DNA of 64,000 nucleotides, taken from contig NZ_CP088285.1 of assembly GCF_011516645.4 (NCBI RefSeq), positions 9,628,501 through 9,692,500 of the forward strand. Direction: 5' to 3'. A program made the translations under genes and the position numbers. The notes beneath the pieces were generated by a model. The model worked only from the letters and a program-made list of their open reading frames with translations. It did no database searches and was not told the origin of the DNA. The first letter of the stretch is position 1; the number at the start of each line of letters is the position of its first letter. This document shows, piece by piece, positions 26,514 to 35,182 of this stretch. Source of the DNA: Bradyrhizobium septentrionale (GTDB taxonomy: Bacteria; Pseudomonadota; Alphaproteobacteria; Rhizobiales; Xanthobacteraceae).

Positions 26514-27467
26514 TCACGAGCCGGGCGTCCACTTCCAGACGATATTCGATACGTTGATCGATTTCGGAATGAGCCCGATCCCTTTGAACCGATCGGCAAT
26601 CGCCTGCTGGCTCCTGACGATCTCGGGATCGACCGGCACCACCTGGTAGTTCGAACGAGCCACGAAGCGCCTGATTGCTTCGATGTCGACGCCGGTCGCC
26701 TCGGCTTGCGCACGGGCCACCTCCTCGCGGTGGCCGGCAGCCCATTTTCCTTCCGCGGCGAAGATCGCGTTGAGCTTCGCAACGACGGACGGATACTTCG
26801 CAACAAAGTCCGATCCCGCGATGTAGAATGCGTTCGGCTTGTGCACGTCCTTGTCGAAGGCGATGACGCGCACATTGTCCTTGATCTCGGCCAACGCCAG
26901 GTACGGATCCCAAATCGACCACGCGTCGACGATGCCTCTGGAGAAGGCGACGGTCGCGTCCGCGGGCGCGAGCGGCGTCGGCGTGATGTCGTTCCAGGTG
27001 AGGCCCGCTTTCTCGAGCGCCGCGACCAGCAGGTTATGTGCGCTCGACCCCTTGCCGAACGCAACGCGCTTGCCCTTGAGGTCGGCCAGCGTTTTGACGG
27101 GAGAGTCCGCCGGCACGATGATCGCCTGATTGTTGCCGTCCGAGGTCACCGCCGCGACGTATCGGATGTTGGCTGCGCCGGCCTGCGCGAAGATCGGCGG
27201 CGTATCGCCGACAAAGCCGAAATCGACACTGCCGACATTGATCGCCTCGAGCAGCGGCGGCCCGAACTGGAAGTCGATCCACTTGACCTCAATGCCGAGC
27301 GGCTTGAACGCGTCCTCGACCGTATGCCGCTGGCGGACGGCAGGAAACAAGCCACCCTTCTGCGTGCCGATGCGGATCTCCGCCGGCTTGTTTTCGGCTT
27401 GCGCCGGCGCGACCGCGAGTGCCGACAACCCCAGCACCGCCGCAAGGATGGTGCGTCTCGTATTCAT
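26514..27467 (-). CDS. Aliphatic sulfonate ABC transporter binding protein (SsuA-like)
   Basis: A 317-residue periplasmic protein with a signal peptide ending APAQAENKP. The motifs IRIGTQKGGLFPAVRQR, VDFGFVGDTPPIFAQAGAA and ADLKGKRVAFGKGSSAHNLL are those of SsuA. It brings alkanesulfonates to an importer for sulfur supply. No ssuB, ssuC or ssuD is next to it: one small gene lies upstream and nothing follows. It may serve a transporter encoded elsewhere. Confidence 0.85.
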   Translation of the reverse strand: MNTRRTILAAVLGLSALAVAPAQAENKPAEIRIGTQKGGLFPAVRQRHTVEDAFKPLGIEVKWIDFQFGPPLLEAINVGSVDFGFVGDTPPIFAQAGAANIRYVAAVTSDGNNQAIIVPADSPVKTLADLKGKRVAFGKGSSAHNLLVAALEKAGLTWNDITPTPLAPADATVAFSRGIVDAWSIWDPYLALAEIKDNVRVIAFDKDVHKPNAFYIAGSDFVAKYPSVVAKLNAIFAAEGKWAAGHREEVARAQAEATGVDIEAIRRFVARSNYQVVPVDPEIVRSQQAIADRFKGIGLIPKSINVSNIVWKWTPGS

Positions 27468-27477
27468 GATTGTCCTT

Positions 27478-27708
27478 TCAGATATTGCTGGGGGTCGATG
27501 GCTGGCGCCGGGACTGGCGGCGCTGCTGCAACAGCGCCCTCACCGCACGCTCGGCGGCGCGGGCAGAGCCGAAATAGCCACCGTCGAGGCCATCAAAGGC
27601 GCGATCGGAGGAGAAGAAGCAGAAGCCGCTCTTGTCGCTGACAACGATTCCTGCTGTGCGATCCGATACTTCGATGACGTAAGCTTGGGATATCTGGGCT
27701 TGGGACAT
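27478..27708 (-). CDS. Small conserved-looking protein of unknown function
   Basis: A 76-residue protein. The core QAYVIEVSDRTAGIVVSDKS and GFCFFSSDRAFDGLDGGYFG has a regular strand-turn-helix pattern ending in a basic tail. I recall similar short proteins in Bradyrhizobium. It lies 10 bases upstream of the SsuA-like gene on the same strand and could be co-transcribed with it. Function unknown. Confidence 0.6.
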   Translation of the reverse strand: MSQAQISQAYVIEVSDRTAGIVVSDKSGFCFFSSDRAFDGLDGGYFGSARAAERAVRALLQQRRQSRRQPSTPSNI

Positions 27709-28044
27709 GCGTACTCAATCGCCGGATGACGGCGCTCCTGTCTGATTGTCGCTGACTCTGGATTTGTCGAAGCGATCAACAACAGACGCCGGTCGCCGCC
27801 GAGACGCAGCGATGCTGCATGCGGCTTCGCATGTCGCACATCAGGCTGCGGTCGTCATGTCTCATTGCGGTGACCTTGAACATCGCGGGATAACGCGCAT
27901 CAATATCCAGCCGAAGCGCGCGGCGGTCAATGAAATGGCCGTCCAAAATTGACCGCCCGGCGCGATGCATCCATTCGCGGCGGGCGGAAAAACAGCACAG
28001 ATTTGGTGATGACGGTTGCGGACCGCTGAATTGGCAAAGCAACG
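27709..28044. other. 335-base gap without a convincing gene
   Basis: It lies between a small gene and the end of atoE, both on the minus strand. An open frame on the minus strand (27776-28051) contains HFIDRRALRLDIDARYPAMF, which faintly recalls a PilZ start, but it is short and Cys-rich and has no good ribosome site. I see no other feature. Confidence 0.4.
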
Positions 28045-28069
28045 CGGGCACCGAGCGCTATGGTGCCCG
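28045..28069 (-). terminator. Terminator hairpin after atoE
   Basis: CGGGCACC (28045-28052) and GGTGCCCG (28062-28069) form a perfect 8-base stem with a 9-base loop, 11 bases after the atoE stop on the minus strand. No T-run follows. It probably ends the fusion-enzyme/atoE transcript. Confidence 0.65.
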
Positions 28070-28080
28070 GCCGTGATTCC

Positions 28081-29538
28081 TCAAGGCAGGATCGGCGGGT
28101 GATAGCTGAAGGTCGCCATCAGGATCGCCGCCAGCAGCATCACGATCGGGAAATGGATGAAGAACTGCACCGAAGTGTAGCCGATCAAATCCTTCGACTT
28201 CAGGCCGAGAATGCCAAGCAGCGGCAGCATCCAGAACGGGTTGATAAAGTTCGGCAGGGTCTCGGCGATGTTGTAGACCATCACCGTCCAGCCCAGATGC
28301 GCGCCGATATCGTTGGCTGCCTTCATGATGTAGGGTGCCTCGATGATCCATTTTCCGCCCGCCGACGGCACGAAGAAGCCGAGCAGCGCCGAATAGATTC
28401 CGACCAGGAACGAGAACACGGTGGAGTTGCTGGAGGCGCCGACGAACCAGTGCGCGATCGTGTCCGACAGCGTGGTGCCGCTGCCGTTCGGCACCTTGGT
28501 CAGGATCTGCGCGATGCCGGCATAGAACGGAAACTGCAGCAGCACGCCGGAGACGCTCGGCATTGCCTTGGAGAAGGATTCGATCAGGCTCCGCGGGCGC
28601 CAGTGCAGCACGATCCCGAGAATGAGGAAGACGAAATTGTAGGTGTTGAGCCCCGACAGCGTGATCAGCGGATTGCCCGACTGGAACGTCTGCCACAGCC
28701 AGCCGGCGGCAAGCAGCGCGATCAGGATCGTCAGCAGCGGACTGAACTCGAGCCAGTCGCCCGGACGGGCCGGCTTCGGGGCCTCGATCCGGTCATCGCC
28801 GAGCGCAACGCCGAGGTCTTCCGCCGTCCTGGCCTGCTCGGGCGCCGGCGTCGTGAAATAGCAGATCGCGGCGGAAACGACAGTCACCATCACAACGGTG
28901 ACCATGTTCTGCCAGGTCAAAATGGTTTCCGAGAAGCCGATCACGCCGGTGATCGGCAGCAGCGACGCTGGAATGCTGCCGGCATTGGCCTGGAGCTGTG
29001 CGGCGGAAGACGTGATGCCGAGCGTGAAGCCGCAGCCGAGCCCGAGATAGCCGGCCGCGCCGGCCGCCCGATAGTCGAGCCGGATGTCGGTGCGCCGCGC
29101 AATCTCCCGCACCAGCAGGCCGGAGAAGATCAGGCTGAGGCCCCAGTTCAGCAGCGAGAGGAAGATGCTGAGCACGCCGACAAAGACCACCGCGCCGCGC
29201 CCGGTCTTCGGCACGCTCGCCAGCCGCGCGAGCACGGCCGCTACCGGCGGCGACATCGCCACGACATAGCCGCCGATCGCGACCAGCGCCATCTGCATCG
29301 TGAAAGGAATCAAGTTCCAGAACCCGTCACCGAACGCGCGACTGACGGCGAGCGGCGAGCCGCCATGCAGGATCGCACCGACGGCAACCGCAATCACCGC
29401 GATCAGGACGAAGACATAGGCATCCGGAAACCAGCGCTCCGCGAACGCCACCAGGGCCTGCGAAAATCGCGCGATGATGTTGTCAGCGACAGGTTTTCGC
29501 AGGCTCACGGTTTGATCATGCGTCGCATTCGTCATCAA
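28081..29538 (-). CDS. atoE: Short-chain fatty acid transporter AtoE
   Basis: A 485-residue inner-membrane permease with about 12 hydrophobic segments. SLLNWGLSLIFSGLLVREIA, GLGCGFTLGITSSAAQLQA and FFVPSAGGKWIIEAPYIM match the AtoE family, which takes up butyrate, acetoacetate and related short acids. It follows the molybdenum fusion enzyme by 50 bases on the same strand and is probably co-transcribed, so its cargo may be that enzyme's substrate or product. Confidence 0.9.
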   Translation of the reverse strand: MMTNATHDQTVSLRKPVADNIIARFSQALVAFAERWFPDAYVFVLIAVIAVAVGAILHGGSPLAVSRAFGDGFWNLIPFTMQMALVAIGGYVVAMSPPVAAVLARLASVPKTGRGAVVFVGVLSIFLSLLNWGLSLIFSGLLVREIARRTDIRLDYRAAGAAGYLGLGCGFTLGITSSAAQLQANAGSIPASLLPITGVIGFSETILTWQNMVTVVMVTVVSAAICYFTTPAPEQARTAEDLGVALGDDRIEAPKPARPGDWLEFSPLLTILIALLAAGWLWQTFQSGNPLITLSGLNTYNFVFLILGIVLHWRPRSLIESFSKAMPSVSGVLLQFPFYAGIAQILTKVPNGSGTTLSDTIAHWFVGASSNSTVFSFLVGIYSALLGFFVPSAGGKWIIEAPYIMKAANDIGAHLGWTVMVYNIAETLPNFINPFWMLPLLGILGLKSKDLIGYTSVQFFIHFPIVMLLAAILMATFSYHPPILP

Positions 29539-29588
29539 TCTGATCCCCCTTCGGTGATGCGGTGACAGCCTTCAGTGTGATTTGGTTA

Positions 29589-32500
29589 TCAAAGCGCGAG
29601 CGTGAGGTCGGTCAGAGGGACCGCCTGGCAGGCAAGGCATTGTCCCTCGCTTGCATCGACGGGCGCGAGATGTGTGAACTCGCCATCGACGACCTCGACC
29701 GCACAGCTTTCGCATTGCCCGACACGGCAGCCGCTCGGCAGCGCGACGCCCGCCGCACTCGCCGCATCGAGCAGCGTCCCGTGCTCCGGTCTCCAAAAGA
29801 AGCTCTGCTTGCTGCCGGCAAGCCGGATGGTACGTGGCGCAAGGTTGCTCGGCACCACCGGCGGCGACACGAAGCTTTCGGCGAAGATGTCGAACCGCGG
29901 GATACCGAGCGCCGTCACGGCCTCGATCTGCGCCGCGACGAAATCGGGCGAGCCGCAGATGTAGACCAGCGGCCGGCGCGCCGACAGCAGCTTGACCTGT
30001 TCGAGATCAAGCCGCCCCTTGCGTAGCGAATGCGAACCGACCGGGTCCTGCGCGGGCGGTGCCGAATAGAACGTCACCCGTGTCAACTCTGGCGTACTGG
30101 CTTCCAGCTCCGCAAGCCGCCGCGCGAACGGGTGCTCGCGGCTGCTGCGGCAGCCGTGCAGCAGCAGGATTTCGGCGACACGATCATCTGGCGCAATGTG
30201 TTGCAGCGTCTCGAGATGGCTGATGAATGGCGTGATGCCGATGCCGGCGGCGAGGAAGATCAGCGGCCGCGGCCCCTTCAATGGCGGCGTGAAGATGCCG
30301 CCCGGCGGCTCCAGCAGAACCTCATCTCCGACCGCGAGACCGTGCAGACGATCCGGCATGAAGAACGGCGTCTCGCCGCGCCGTGCTTCGTCGAAGAAGC
30401 GCCCCTTCACCGCAATCGACAGCGCTTGCGGCAGTTCGCCCGATCCGGTCAGCGAATAGGCCCGCGCCTCCGCCGCACCAGGCAACGAGATCATCACGTG
30501 TTGGCCCGGCAGGAAGTCGGGCAGCGGGCCACTGTCAAGCGGCCGCAGGCTGAGCGCGACCACGTTGTCGGCCTCGGCCCGGCGCTCGCCAACCGCGAAG
30601 CGCCGCCGGCCGCTCCAGACGCCGCGGCTTGCATCGGCGTCGCGCCTGATATTGCAGACGATCGCGCGCAGCGGCACGGAGCCGCTGACGGGATCGCGCG
30701 CATCGTCGTGTAGCACCGCGTTGATGTTGCGCGTGCGGATGCCTGCCGTCGTGGAGCGATCGCGGCCGAGCGGCGGACAATCCTCCCACCAGCCGAATTC
30801 GGCGACGACGACGCGATCGTCGAGCGCCGCATTGAGACGCACCTTCAGGCCTACGGCACCGCCCTGGGTCTCCACCACGGCCCAGTCGCCTTCCACCAGC
30901 CCGCGCCGCTCGGCGAGTTGCGGGCTGATCTCGACGGCCGGATCCGGTGACTTACGCCGCAGCGAGGCCACATGCCGATAGGAGGAGTGGACGAACCAGC
31001 CGCTCTTGGCGGTCGAGAGCACCAGCGGAAAGCGCTCATCCGCGGCACTGGCGAGCGGGCTTCCGACCGGCTCGACATGATCGGGCAAGGGATCGTACCC
31101 GTGCCCCAGCATCAGCTCCGAGTATATCTCGACGCGGCGCGTCGGCGTCGCAAACCCCGCCACGGTTCCGTCGTCGCGCGTGACGGCGTATTTTTTATCG
31201 CGGAAGACCTGCGGGAAGCGGCGTCCCTCGGGATGCGCGCGCAGCTCATCGACACCGACGCCGAGCGGCGCCAGCTGATAATTCCAGCCGGCCTTGATGT
31301 CGCCGCCGAAGAACAGCTCGCCCATGCCGAGCTTCAGCGCGAGCGCCGCGGCGATCTCGTAATCGGCCTTCACCGCGCCCACCGGCTCGAGCATGCGCGG
31401 CCGAAATTGCACGGTCTCGACAGCTTCCTGCGTGATCTCGAACCCGATCTTGAGCGCGTCGCGTTCCCACGGCGTGCTGGCGGGCAGCACGAAATCGGCG
31501 CTCTCCGCCGTCGGGTTCATGAACATGTCGATATGAACCTGGAATTCCAGCGCGTTCAGCGCCGCGCGGTTGCGCTCGGAATGGCCCTGCGAGACGACGA
31601 AGTTGGTGCCGAAGGCGACCAGCGCGCGGACCCGGTAGGGTTTGCCCTCGAGCACGGCGCGGCTGAAATCGCGCGCCGTGATCCATCCCTTCGCCGGCGG
31701 TCCGAGCGGCAGCTCGGCAATGCCGAGCGCTTTCGCCTGTTGCTCCGGCGGCAGGATGTTGTAGTCGTTGAGGGCACGCGTCGGCGGCGGCACCGGCCAA
31801 CGATTGCCGCCGGGCCGATCGCAGGCGCCGGTCAGCGCGTACAGCGTTGCGATCGCGCGCTCGACCGCGGTCGCATTGGTGTGCTGGCCGACGCCGGTCC
31901 AGGAATGATAGGCGAGCCGCGGCCGACCGGCGAGCAGCGCGTTGAGCGCGTCGACGTCCTCGATACGTAGCCAGGTCAATTCCGCAACGCGCGCCGGTGT
32001 GTAAGGCGCAACGCGCTCGGCGAGCAATTCGAACGCGGTCGCCGCCGATATCATCCGGCCAGCGCGCGCACGGATCGACAGCGCGCCGCGCAGCTGGCCG
32101 CCGCTCTCCGGTGCGGAGCGCGTGTCGCAAGGCACTGGTGCGCCCGACGCGTCGAGACGCACGAAAGCCTCCGCCGCGCCATCCGCCCACAACGCATCGG
32201 CGCGCAGGAAGCGCCCGGTCGCGCGATCGACCAGCAGCGATCCATTGGTCCATGCGTTGACGAAGGCCGCATCGAAGCTGCCGGTCGCGATGAGATGACG
32301 GATCGCACCCATCGCGAGCGCGCCATCGGCGCCCGGGCGGATGCGCAGCCAGAGATCGGCCTGCTGACCCGAGCCGTTCGGCTTGGGATCGACCACCACG
32401 ACCTTGGCGCCGCGCCGCCGTGCATCGGCGATCCGCGTTGCCTGGGCGAGCCAGGTGCGGGCCGGATTGTGGCCCCACAGGATGATCGCATCGGCATTGT

Positions 32501-33011
32501 CGTAGTCGGGAAAGCCGATGCCGCGGCCGAAGGTCAGCGCATGCGCATAGTCCTTGTGCCAGCCGCAGATTTCGACCGCATAGATCAGGTTCGGGCTGCC
32601 GAAGCCGCGGATGAAGCGCTCGACCCATTCAAAGCTGTCGACCATCGGCGTGCCGCTCGGCGTGGTGACGCCGAACGCCACCGCCTCGGCACCGCTCTCG
32701 GCGCGGATCGTGCCCAGCCGGTCGGCGATTTCGGTTAGCGCCTCGTCCCAAGACACCTCGACCCAGCCCGGATCGGCGGCATCGCGCGGCCGGGTCCTCT
32801 TCAGCGGCACGGTCAGGCGACGAGGGCTGGCGACGATTTCGGGAGCTGCGCGGCCCTTGGCGCAGAGGGCGCCGCCGGTCGGGTGGTTGTTTAATACCTC
32901 TACACCGACGAGACGTCCGTCCTCGACCACGGTGACGGCACCGCAGCGCGAGCGACAGAGCGTGCAATAGCCGGGTAGCCGCTGTTTCACCGCCATCTCA
33001 CGATCAGTCAC
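29589..33011 (-). CDS. Molybdopterin oxidoreductase fused to FAD/NAD/2Fe-2S reductase
   Basis: A 1140-residue two-part enzyme. Residues 1 to about 730 are a bis-MGD molybdoenzyme: a [4Fe-4S] motif C-x2-C-x3-C at YCTLCRSRCGAV, with the fourth Cys in ALCAKGRAAPE, and a likely Mo-ligand Cys in EICGWHKDYAHALTFG. Residues from about 790 form a ferredoxin-NAD(P) reductase module: FAD site RAYSLTG, nucleotide site FLAAGIGITPFISHLE, and a C-terminal plant-type 2Fe-2S site, GCRVGQCESCAVEV with CLACQAV. There is no signal peptide, so it is cytoplasmic. Electrons could pass directly between NAD(P)H and Mo. The substrate is unknown. A GntR gene is divergent and atoE follows. Confidence 0.85.
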   Translation of the reverse strand: MTDREMAVKQRLPGYCTLCRSRCGAVTVVEDGRLVGVEVLNNHPTGGALCAKGRAAPEIVASPRRLTVPLKRTRPRDAADPGWVEVSWDEALTEIADRLGTIRAESGAEAVAFGVTTPSGTPMVDSFEWVERFIRGFGSPNLIYAVEICGWHKDYAHALTFGRGIGFPDYDNADAIILWGHNPARTWLAQATRIADARRRGAKVVVVDPKPNGSGQQADLWLRIRPGADGALAMGAIRHLIATGSFDAAFVNAWTNGSLLVDRATGRFLRADALWADGAAEAFVRLDASGAPVPCDTRSAPESGGQLRGALSIRARAGRMISAATAFELLAERVAPYTPARVAELTWLRIEDVDALNALLAGRPRLAYHSWTGVGQHTNATAVERAIATLYALTGACDRPGGNRWPVPPPTRALNDYNILPPEQQAKALGIAELPLGPPAKGWITARDFSRAVLEGKPYRVRALVAFGTNFVVSQGHSERNRAALNALEFQVHIDMFMNPTAESADFVLPASTPWERDALKIGFEITQEAVETVQFRPRMLEPVGAVKADYEIAAALALKLGMGELFFGGDIKAGWNYQLAPLGVGVDELRAHPEGRRFPQVFRDKKYAVTRDDGTVAGFATPTRRVEIYSELMLGHGYDPLPDHVEPVGSPLASAADERFPLVLSTAKSGWFVHSSYRHVASLRRKSPDPAVEISPQLAERRGLVEGDWAVVETQGGAVGLKVRLNAALDDRVVVAEFGWWEDCPPLGRDRSTTAGIRTRNINAVLHDDARDPVSGSVPLRAIVCNIRRDADASRGVWSGRRRFAVGERRAEADNVVALSLRPLDSGPLPDFLPGQHVMISLPGAAEARAYSLTGSGELPQALSIAVKGRFFDEARRGETPFFMPDRLHGLAVGDEVLLEPPGGIFTPPLKGPRPLIFLAAGIGITPFISHLETLQHIAPDDRVAEILLLHGCRSSREHPFARRLAELEASTPELTRVTFYSAPPAQDPVGSHSLRKGRLDLEQVKLLSARRPLVYICGSPDFVAAQIEAVTALGIPRFDIFAESFVSPPVVPSNLAPRTIRLAGSKQSFFWRPEHGTLLDAASAAGVALPSGCRVGQCESCAVEVVDGEFTHLAPVDASEGQCLACQAVPLTDLTLAL

Positions 33012-33029
33012 CCATAGTGGCGCATCTTA

Positions 33030-33041
33030 GTAACGCGTTAC
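33030..33041. promoter_or_regulatory. Palindromic operator candidate for the divergent GntR regulator
   Basis: GTAACGCGTTAC is a perfect 12-base palindrome in the 121-base space between the molybdenum fusion gene (19 bases away) and the GntR gene (92 bases away). FCD-type GntR proteins commonly bind short palindromes in such divergent spaces. Its closeness to the fusion gene start suggests repression of that gene. Confidence 0.6.
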
Positions 33042-33132
33042 ACATTTACGTCATACGCTACCGCCCCCGTCAAGGCTAAGTAATAATCAGGGACGAATCG
33101 GAGTTCGGAGCGAGAGGCGACCACGACCACCC

Positions 33133-33810
33133 ATGGACCAGAATTTGCGCGAACAGGTACTGCAGCGGGTGCGCGCCGAGATCATTTCCGGCCAGAGCCT
33201 CCCGGGCACGATGTATTCGGTGCCGAGTTTGGCGGCGAGCCTCGGCGTCTCCTCGACGCCGGTGCGGGAGGCGCTGCTCGAGCTCAGCCGCGGCGGCCTG
33301 GTCGAGCCGATGCGCAACCGCGGCTTCAAGGTCGTGGAGCCGACGCTGACCGAGCTGCGCAATCTGTTCGACATGCGCGAGGTGCTGGAGCTGCACGCCG
33401 CGGTGCTGGTCGCCGCCAATCCGCCGCGGGATCTTCCGGCGGTGCGCGGCTGGGCCGACCAGATCGCCAAGGCCGTCGAGACCGACAACGTCCAGCTCTA
33501 TCTGGAAGCCGACCGCAACTATCATCGTGAGTTCATCGCAGCAGCCGGCAACGAGCTCTTGACCGACATGGTGATGGGCCTGCGCGACAAGATGCGGCTC
33601 TACGGCATCAGCTCCCGCGCGGGCCACGAGCGGCAGCTGGCGTCGGTGCCCGAGCATTACCGGCTGATCGAACTCGCGCTCGCCGGCGAGACCGAGGCGC
33701 TGCCGACCCTGCTGCGCAACCACATCCGCTCCTGGGAGCCGATCTTCGTCGATGCGCTGCTGCGCTCGAAGGAACACGTGCGCGAGCCGCTGCGCCAGGC
33801 GCGCGGCTGA
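33133..33810 (+). CDS. GntR-family regulator (FCD subfamily)
   Basis: A 225-residue transcription factor. The winged helix is at residues 8-70: LREQVLQRVRAEIISGQSLPG, here in parts LREQVLQRVRAEI and SGQSLPG, then LAASLGVSSTPVREALLELS. The C-terminal all-helical FCD domain (NLFDMREVLELHAAVLVAA, DRNYHREFIAAAGNELL, HYRLIELALAGETEA) binds an organic acid and often a metal through its His residues. It is divergent from the molybdenum fusion/atoE unit, its probable target. Confidence 0.88.
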   Translation: MDQNLREQVLQRVRAEIISGQSLPGTMYSVPSLAASLGVSSTPVREALLELSRGGLVEPMRNRGFKVVEPTLTELRNLFDMREVLELHAAVLVAANPPRDLPAVRGWADQIAKAVETDNVQLYLEADRNYHREFIAAAGNELLTDMVMGLRDKMRLYGISSRAGHERQLASVPEHYRLIELALAGETEALPTLLRNHIRSWEPIFVDALLRSKEHVREPLRQARG

Positions 33811-33829
33811 CGCGGCGCGAGTTAGAAGG

Positions 33830-33846
33830 CCGGCCGCGATGGCCGG
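33830..33846. terminator. Short hairpin between convergent genes
   Basis: CCGGCC (33830-33835), a 5-base loop and GGCCGG (33841-33846) form a GC-only stem in the 36-base space between the ends of the GntR and acyl-CoA dehydrogenase genes. It could act on both strands, but it lacks a T-run. Confidence 0.45.
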
Positions 33847-35010
33847 TTAATCCAGAATGCTCTTGTAATTCTCCGAGAAGACATCGCGGCCGATGATCAG
33901 CCGCATCACTTCGGAGCTTCCCGCCAGGATCCGATTGACGCGCGCGTCGGTGAACATGCGGCTGATCGGATATTCATCCATGTAGCCTGCACCGCCGTGC
34001 AGCTGTACGCCGAGGTCAAGCATCTTCCACTCGACTTCCGAGGACATCATCTTGGCCTTGGCGCCCATATTGCTGGTCAGGCGTCCCGCATTGTGCTCGG
34101 CCACGCAGTGATCGACATAGACCTGCACGAGATCGATTTCGGCATCCATCTCCGCCATGCGGAACTGGGTATTCTGCTGCTCGGCGAGAGGCTTGCCGAA
34201 CAGCTTGCGCTCCATCACGTAAGCGCGCGTGATGTCGAACGCCTTGCGGCCATTGGCGATCGATCCGACCGCGGAGATCAGCCGCTCCTCGGCAAGGCCT
34301 TCCATGAGGTAGTAGAAGCCCCTGCCGGGTTCTCCCAGCACGTTGGCCTTGGGCACCTTCACATTGTGGAAGAAGAGTTCGGCGGTGTCCTGCGCCGGCA
34401 TGCCCATCTTCTTGAGATTGCGGCCGCGCTCGAAGCCTTCCATGCCTCGCTCGACGATCAGCAGCACCATGGCATGCTTCTTCTCGGCACCTGCGAGCCT
34501 GGCGGCCACGATCACCACGTCGGAATTGATGCCGTTGGAGATGTAGGTCTTCGAGCCGTTGAGCAGGAAATGATCGCCCTTGTCCTCCGCCGTCGTCCGC
34601 ATGCCCGCGAGGTCTGAGCCCGCGCCGGGCTCGGTCATCGCGATGGCCAGGATCGTCTCGCCGCTGACGCATTTGGGCAGGAAACGGTCGCGCTGCTCCT
34701 CGGTGCCGAAGCGCTTGAAATAAGAGCCGACCAGGCGGCTGTGCAGCGTGTTGTACCAGCCCTTGCAGCCGGAGCGCGCAGTCTCCTCGATGATGATCTG
34801 CTCATAGCGGAAGTCCATGTCGCCCATGCCGCCGTATTTTTCCTCGGGCCAGATCATCAGGAAGCCGAGGTCGCCGGCCTTCTTGAACGCGTTGCGGTCG
34901 ACGATGCCGGCCTCCCGCCACTCCTCCATATGGGGCGCGATCTCGCTGGCGAGGAACTTGCGGTAGGAGTCGCGGAAAATGACCTGATCTTCGGTAAAGT
35001 TGCGCATCAT
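33847..35010 (-). CDS. Acyl-CoA dehydrogenase
   Basis: A 387-residue FAD enzyme that makes the 2,3-double bond in the first step of beta-oxidation. It has the family signatures AMTEPGAGSDLAGMRTTAED and QLHGGAGYMDEYPISRMFTD, where Glu in MDEYP is the likely catalytic base. Length is normal. A strong terminator lies 105 bases upstream, after the enoyl-CoA hydratase gene, so it is transcribed on its own. The chain-length preference cannot be read. Confidence 0.9.
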   Translation of the reverse strand: MMRNFTEDQVIFRDSYRKFLASEIAPHMEEWREAGIVDRNAFKKAGDLGFLMIWPEEKYGGMGDMDFRYEQIIIEETARSGCKGWYNTLHSRLVGSYFKRFGTEEQRDRFLPKCVSGETILAIAMTEPGAGSDLAGMRTTAEDKGDHFLLNGSKTYISNGINSDVVIVAARLAGAEKKHAMVLLIVERGMEGFERGRNLKKMGMPAQDTAELFFHNVKVPKANVLGEPGRGFYYLMEGLAEERLISAVGSIANGRKAFDITRAYVMERKLFGKPLAEQQNTQFRMAEMDAEIDLVQVYVDHCVAEHNAGRLTSNMGAKAKMMSSEVEWKMLDLGVQLHGGAGYMDEYPISRMFTDARVNRILAGSSEVMRLIIGRDVFSENYKSILD

Positions 35011-35114
35011 TCCCCCAATAGAGCGTTTTTGAGCGAAGTGGGCACCGGTTCGCGTGAAGAAAACGCGTCAAAATAAGAAGCTAGCGTTTCAAGCGACGTG
35101 GAATACTGGCCCGC

Positions 35115-35161
35115 AAAAAAATTAGGAGCGCCGGTACTGATCCAATCAAAACCGGCGCTCC
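35115..35161 (-). terminator. Rho-independent terminator after the enoyl-CoA hydratase gene
   Basis: An 11-base perfect stem, GGAGCGCCGGT (35125-35135) and ACCGGCGCTCC (35151-35161), is followed on the minus strand by TAA and a run of seven T (35115-35121). It lies 21 bases after the hydratase stop. This is the clearest intrinsic terminator in the window, and it separates the thiolase-SDR-hydratase operon from the acyl-CoA dehydrogenase gene. Confidence 0.92.
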
Positions 35162-35182
35162 ATTGTCGAAACAGTCGACGCC

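Noticed and set aside
27776..28051. Small PilZ-like gene on the minus strand
   Set aside because: The resemblance is confined to a few residues; Cys-rich remainder and no ribosome site.
28060..29565. 501-codon open frame opposite atoE
   Set aside because: Charged, low-complexity sequence with no family; atoE is well supported.
31246..32628. 460-codon second frame inside the molybdoenzyme gene
   Set aside because: Same strand but another frame, Arg/Ala-rich and without motifs.
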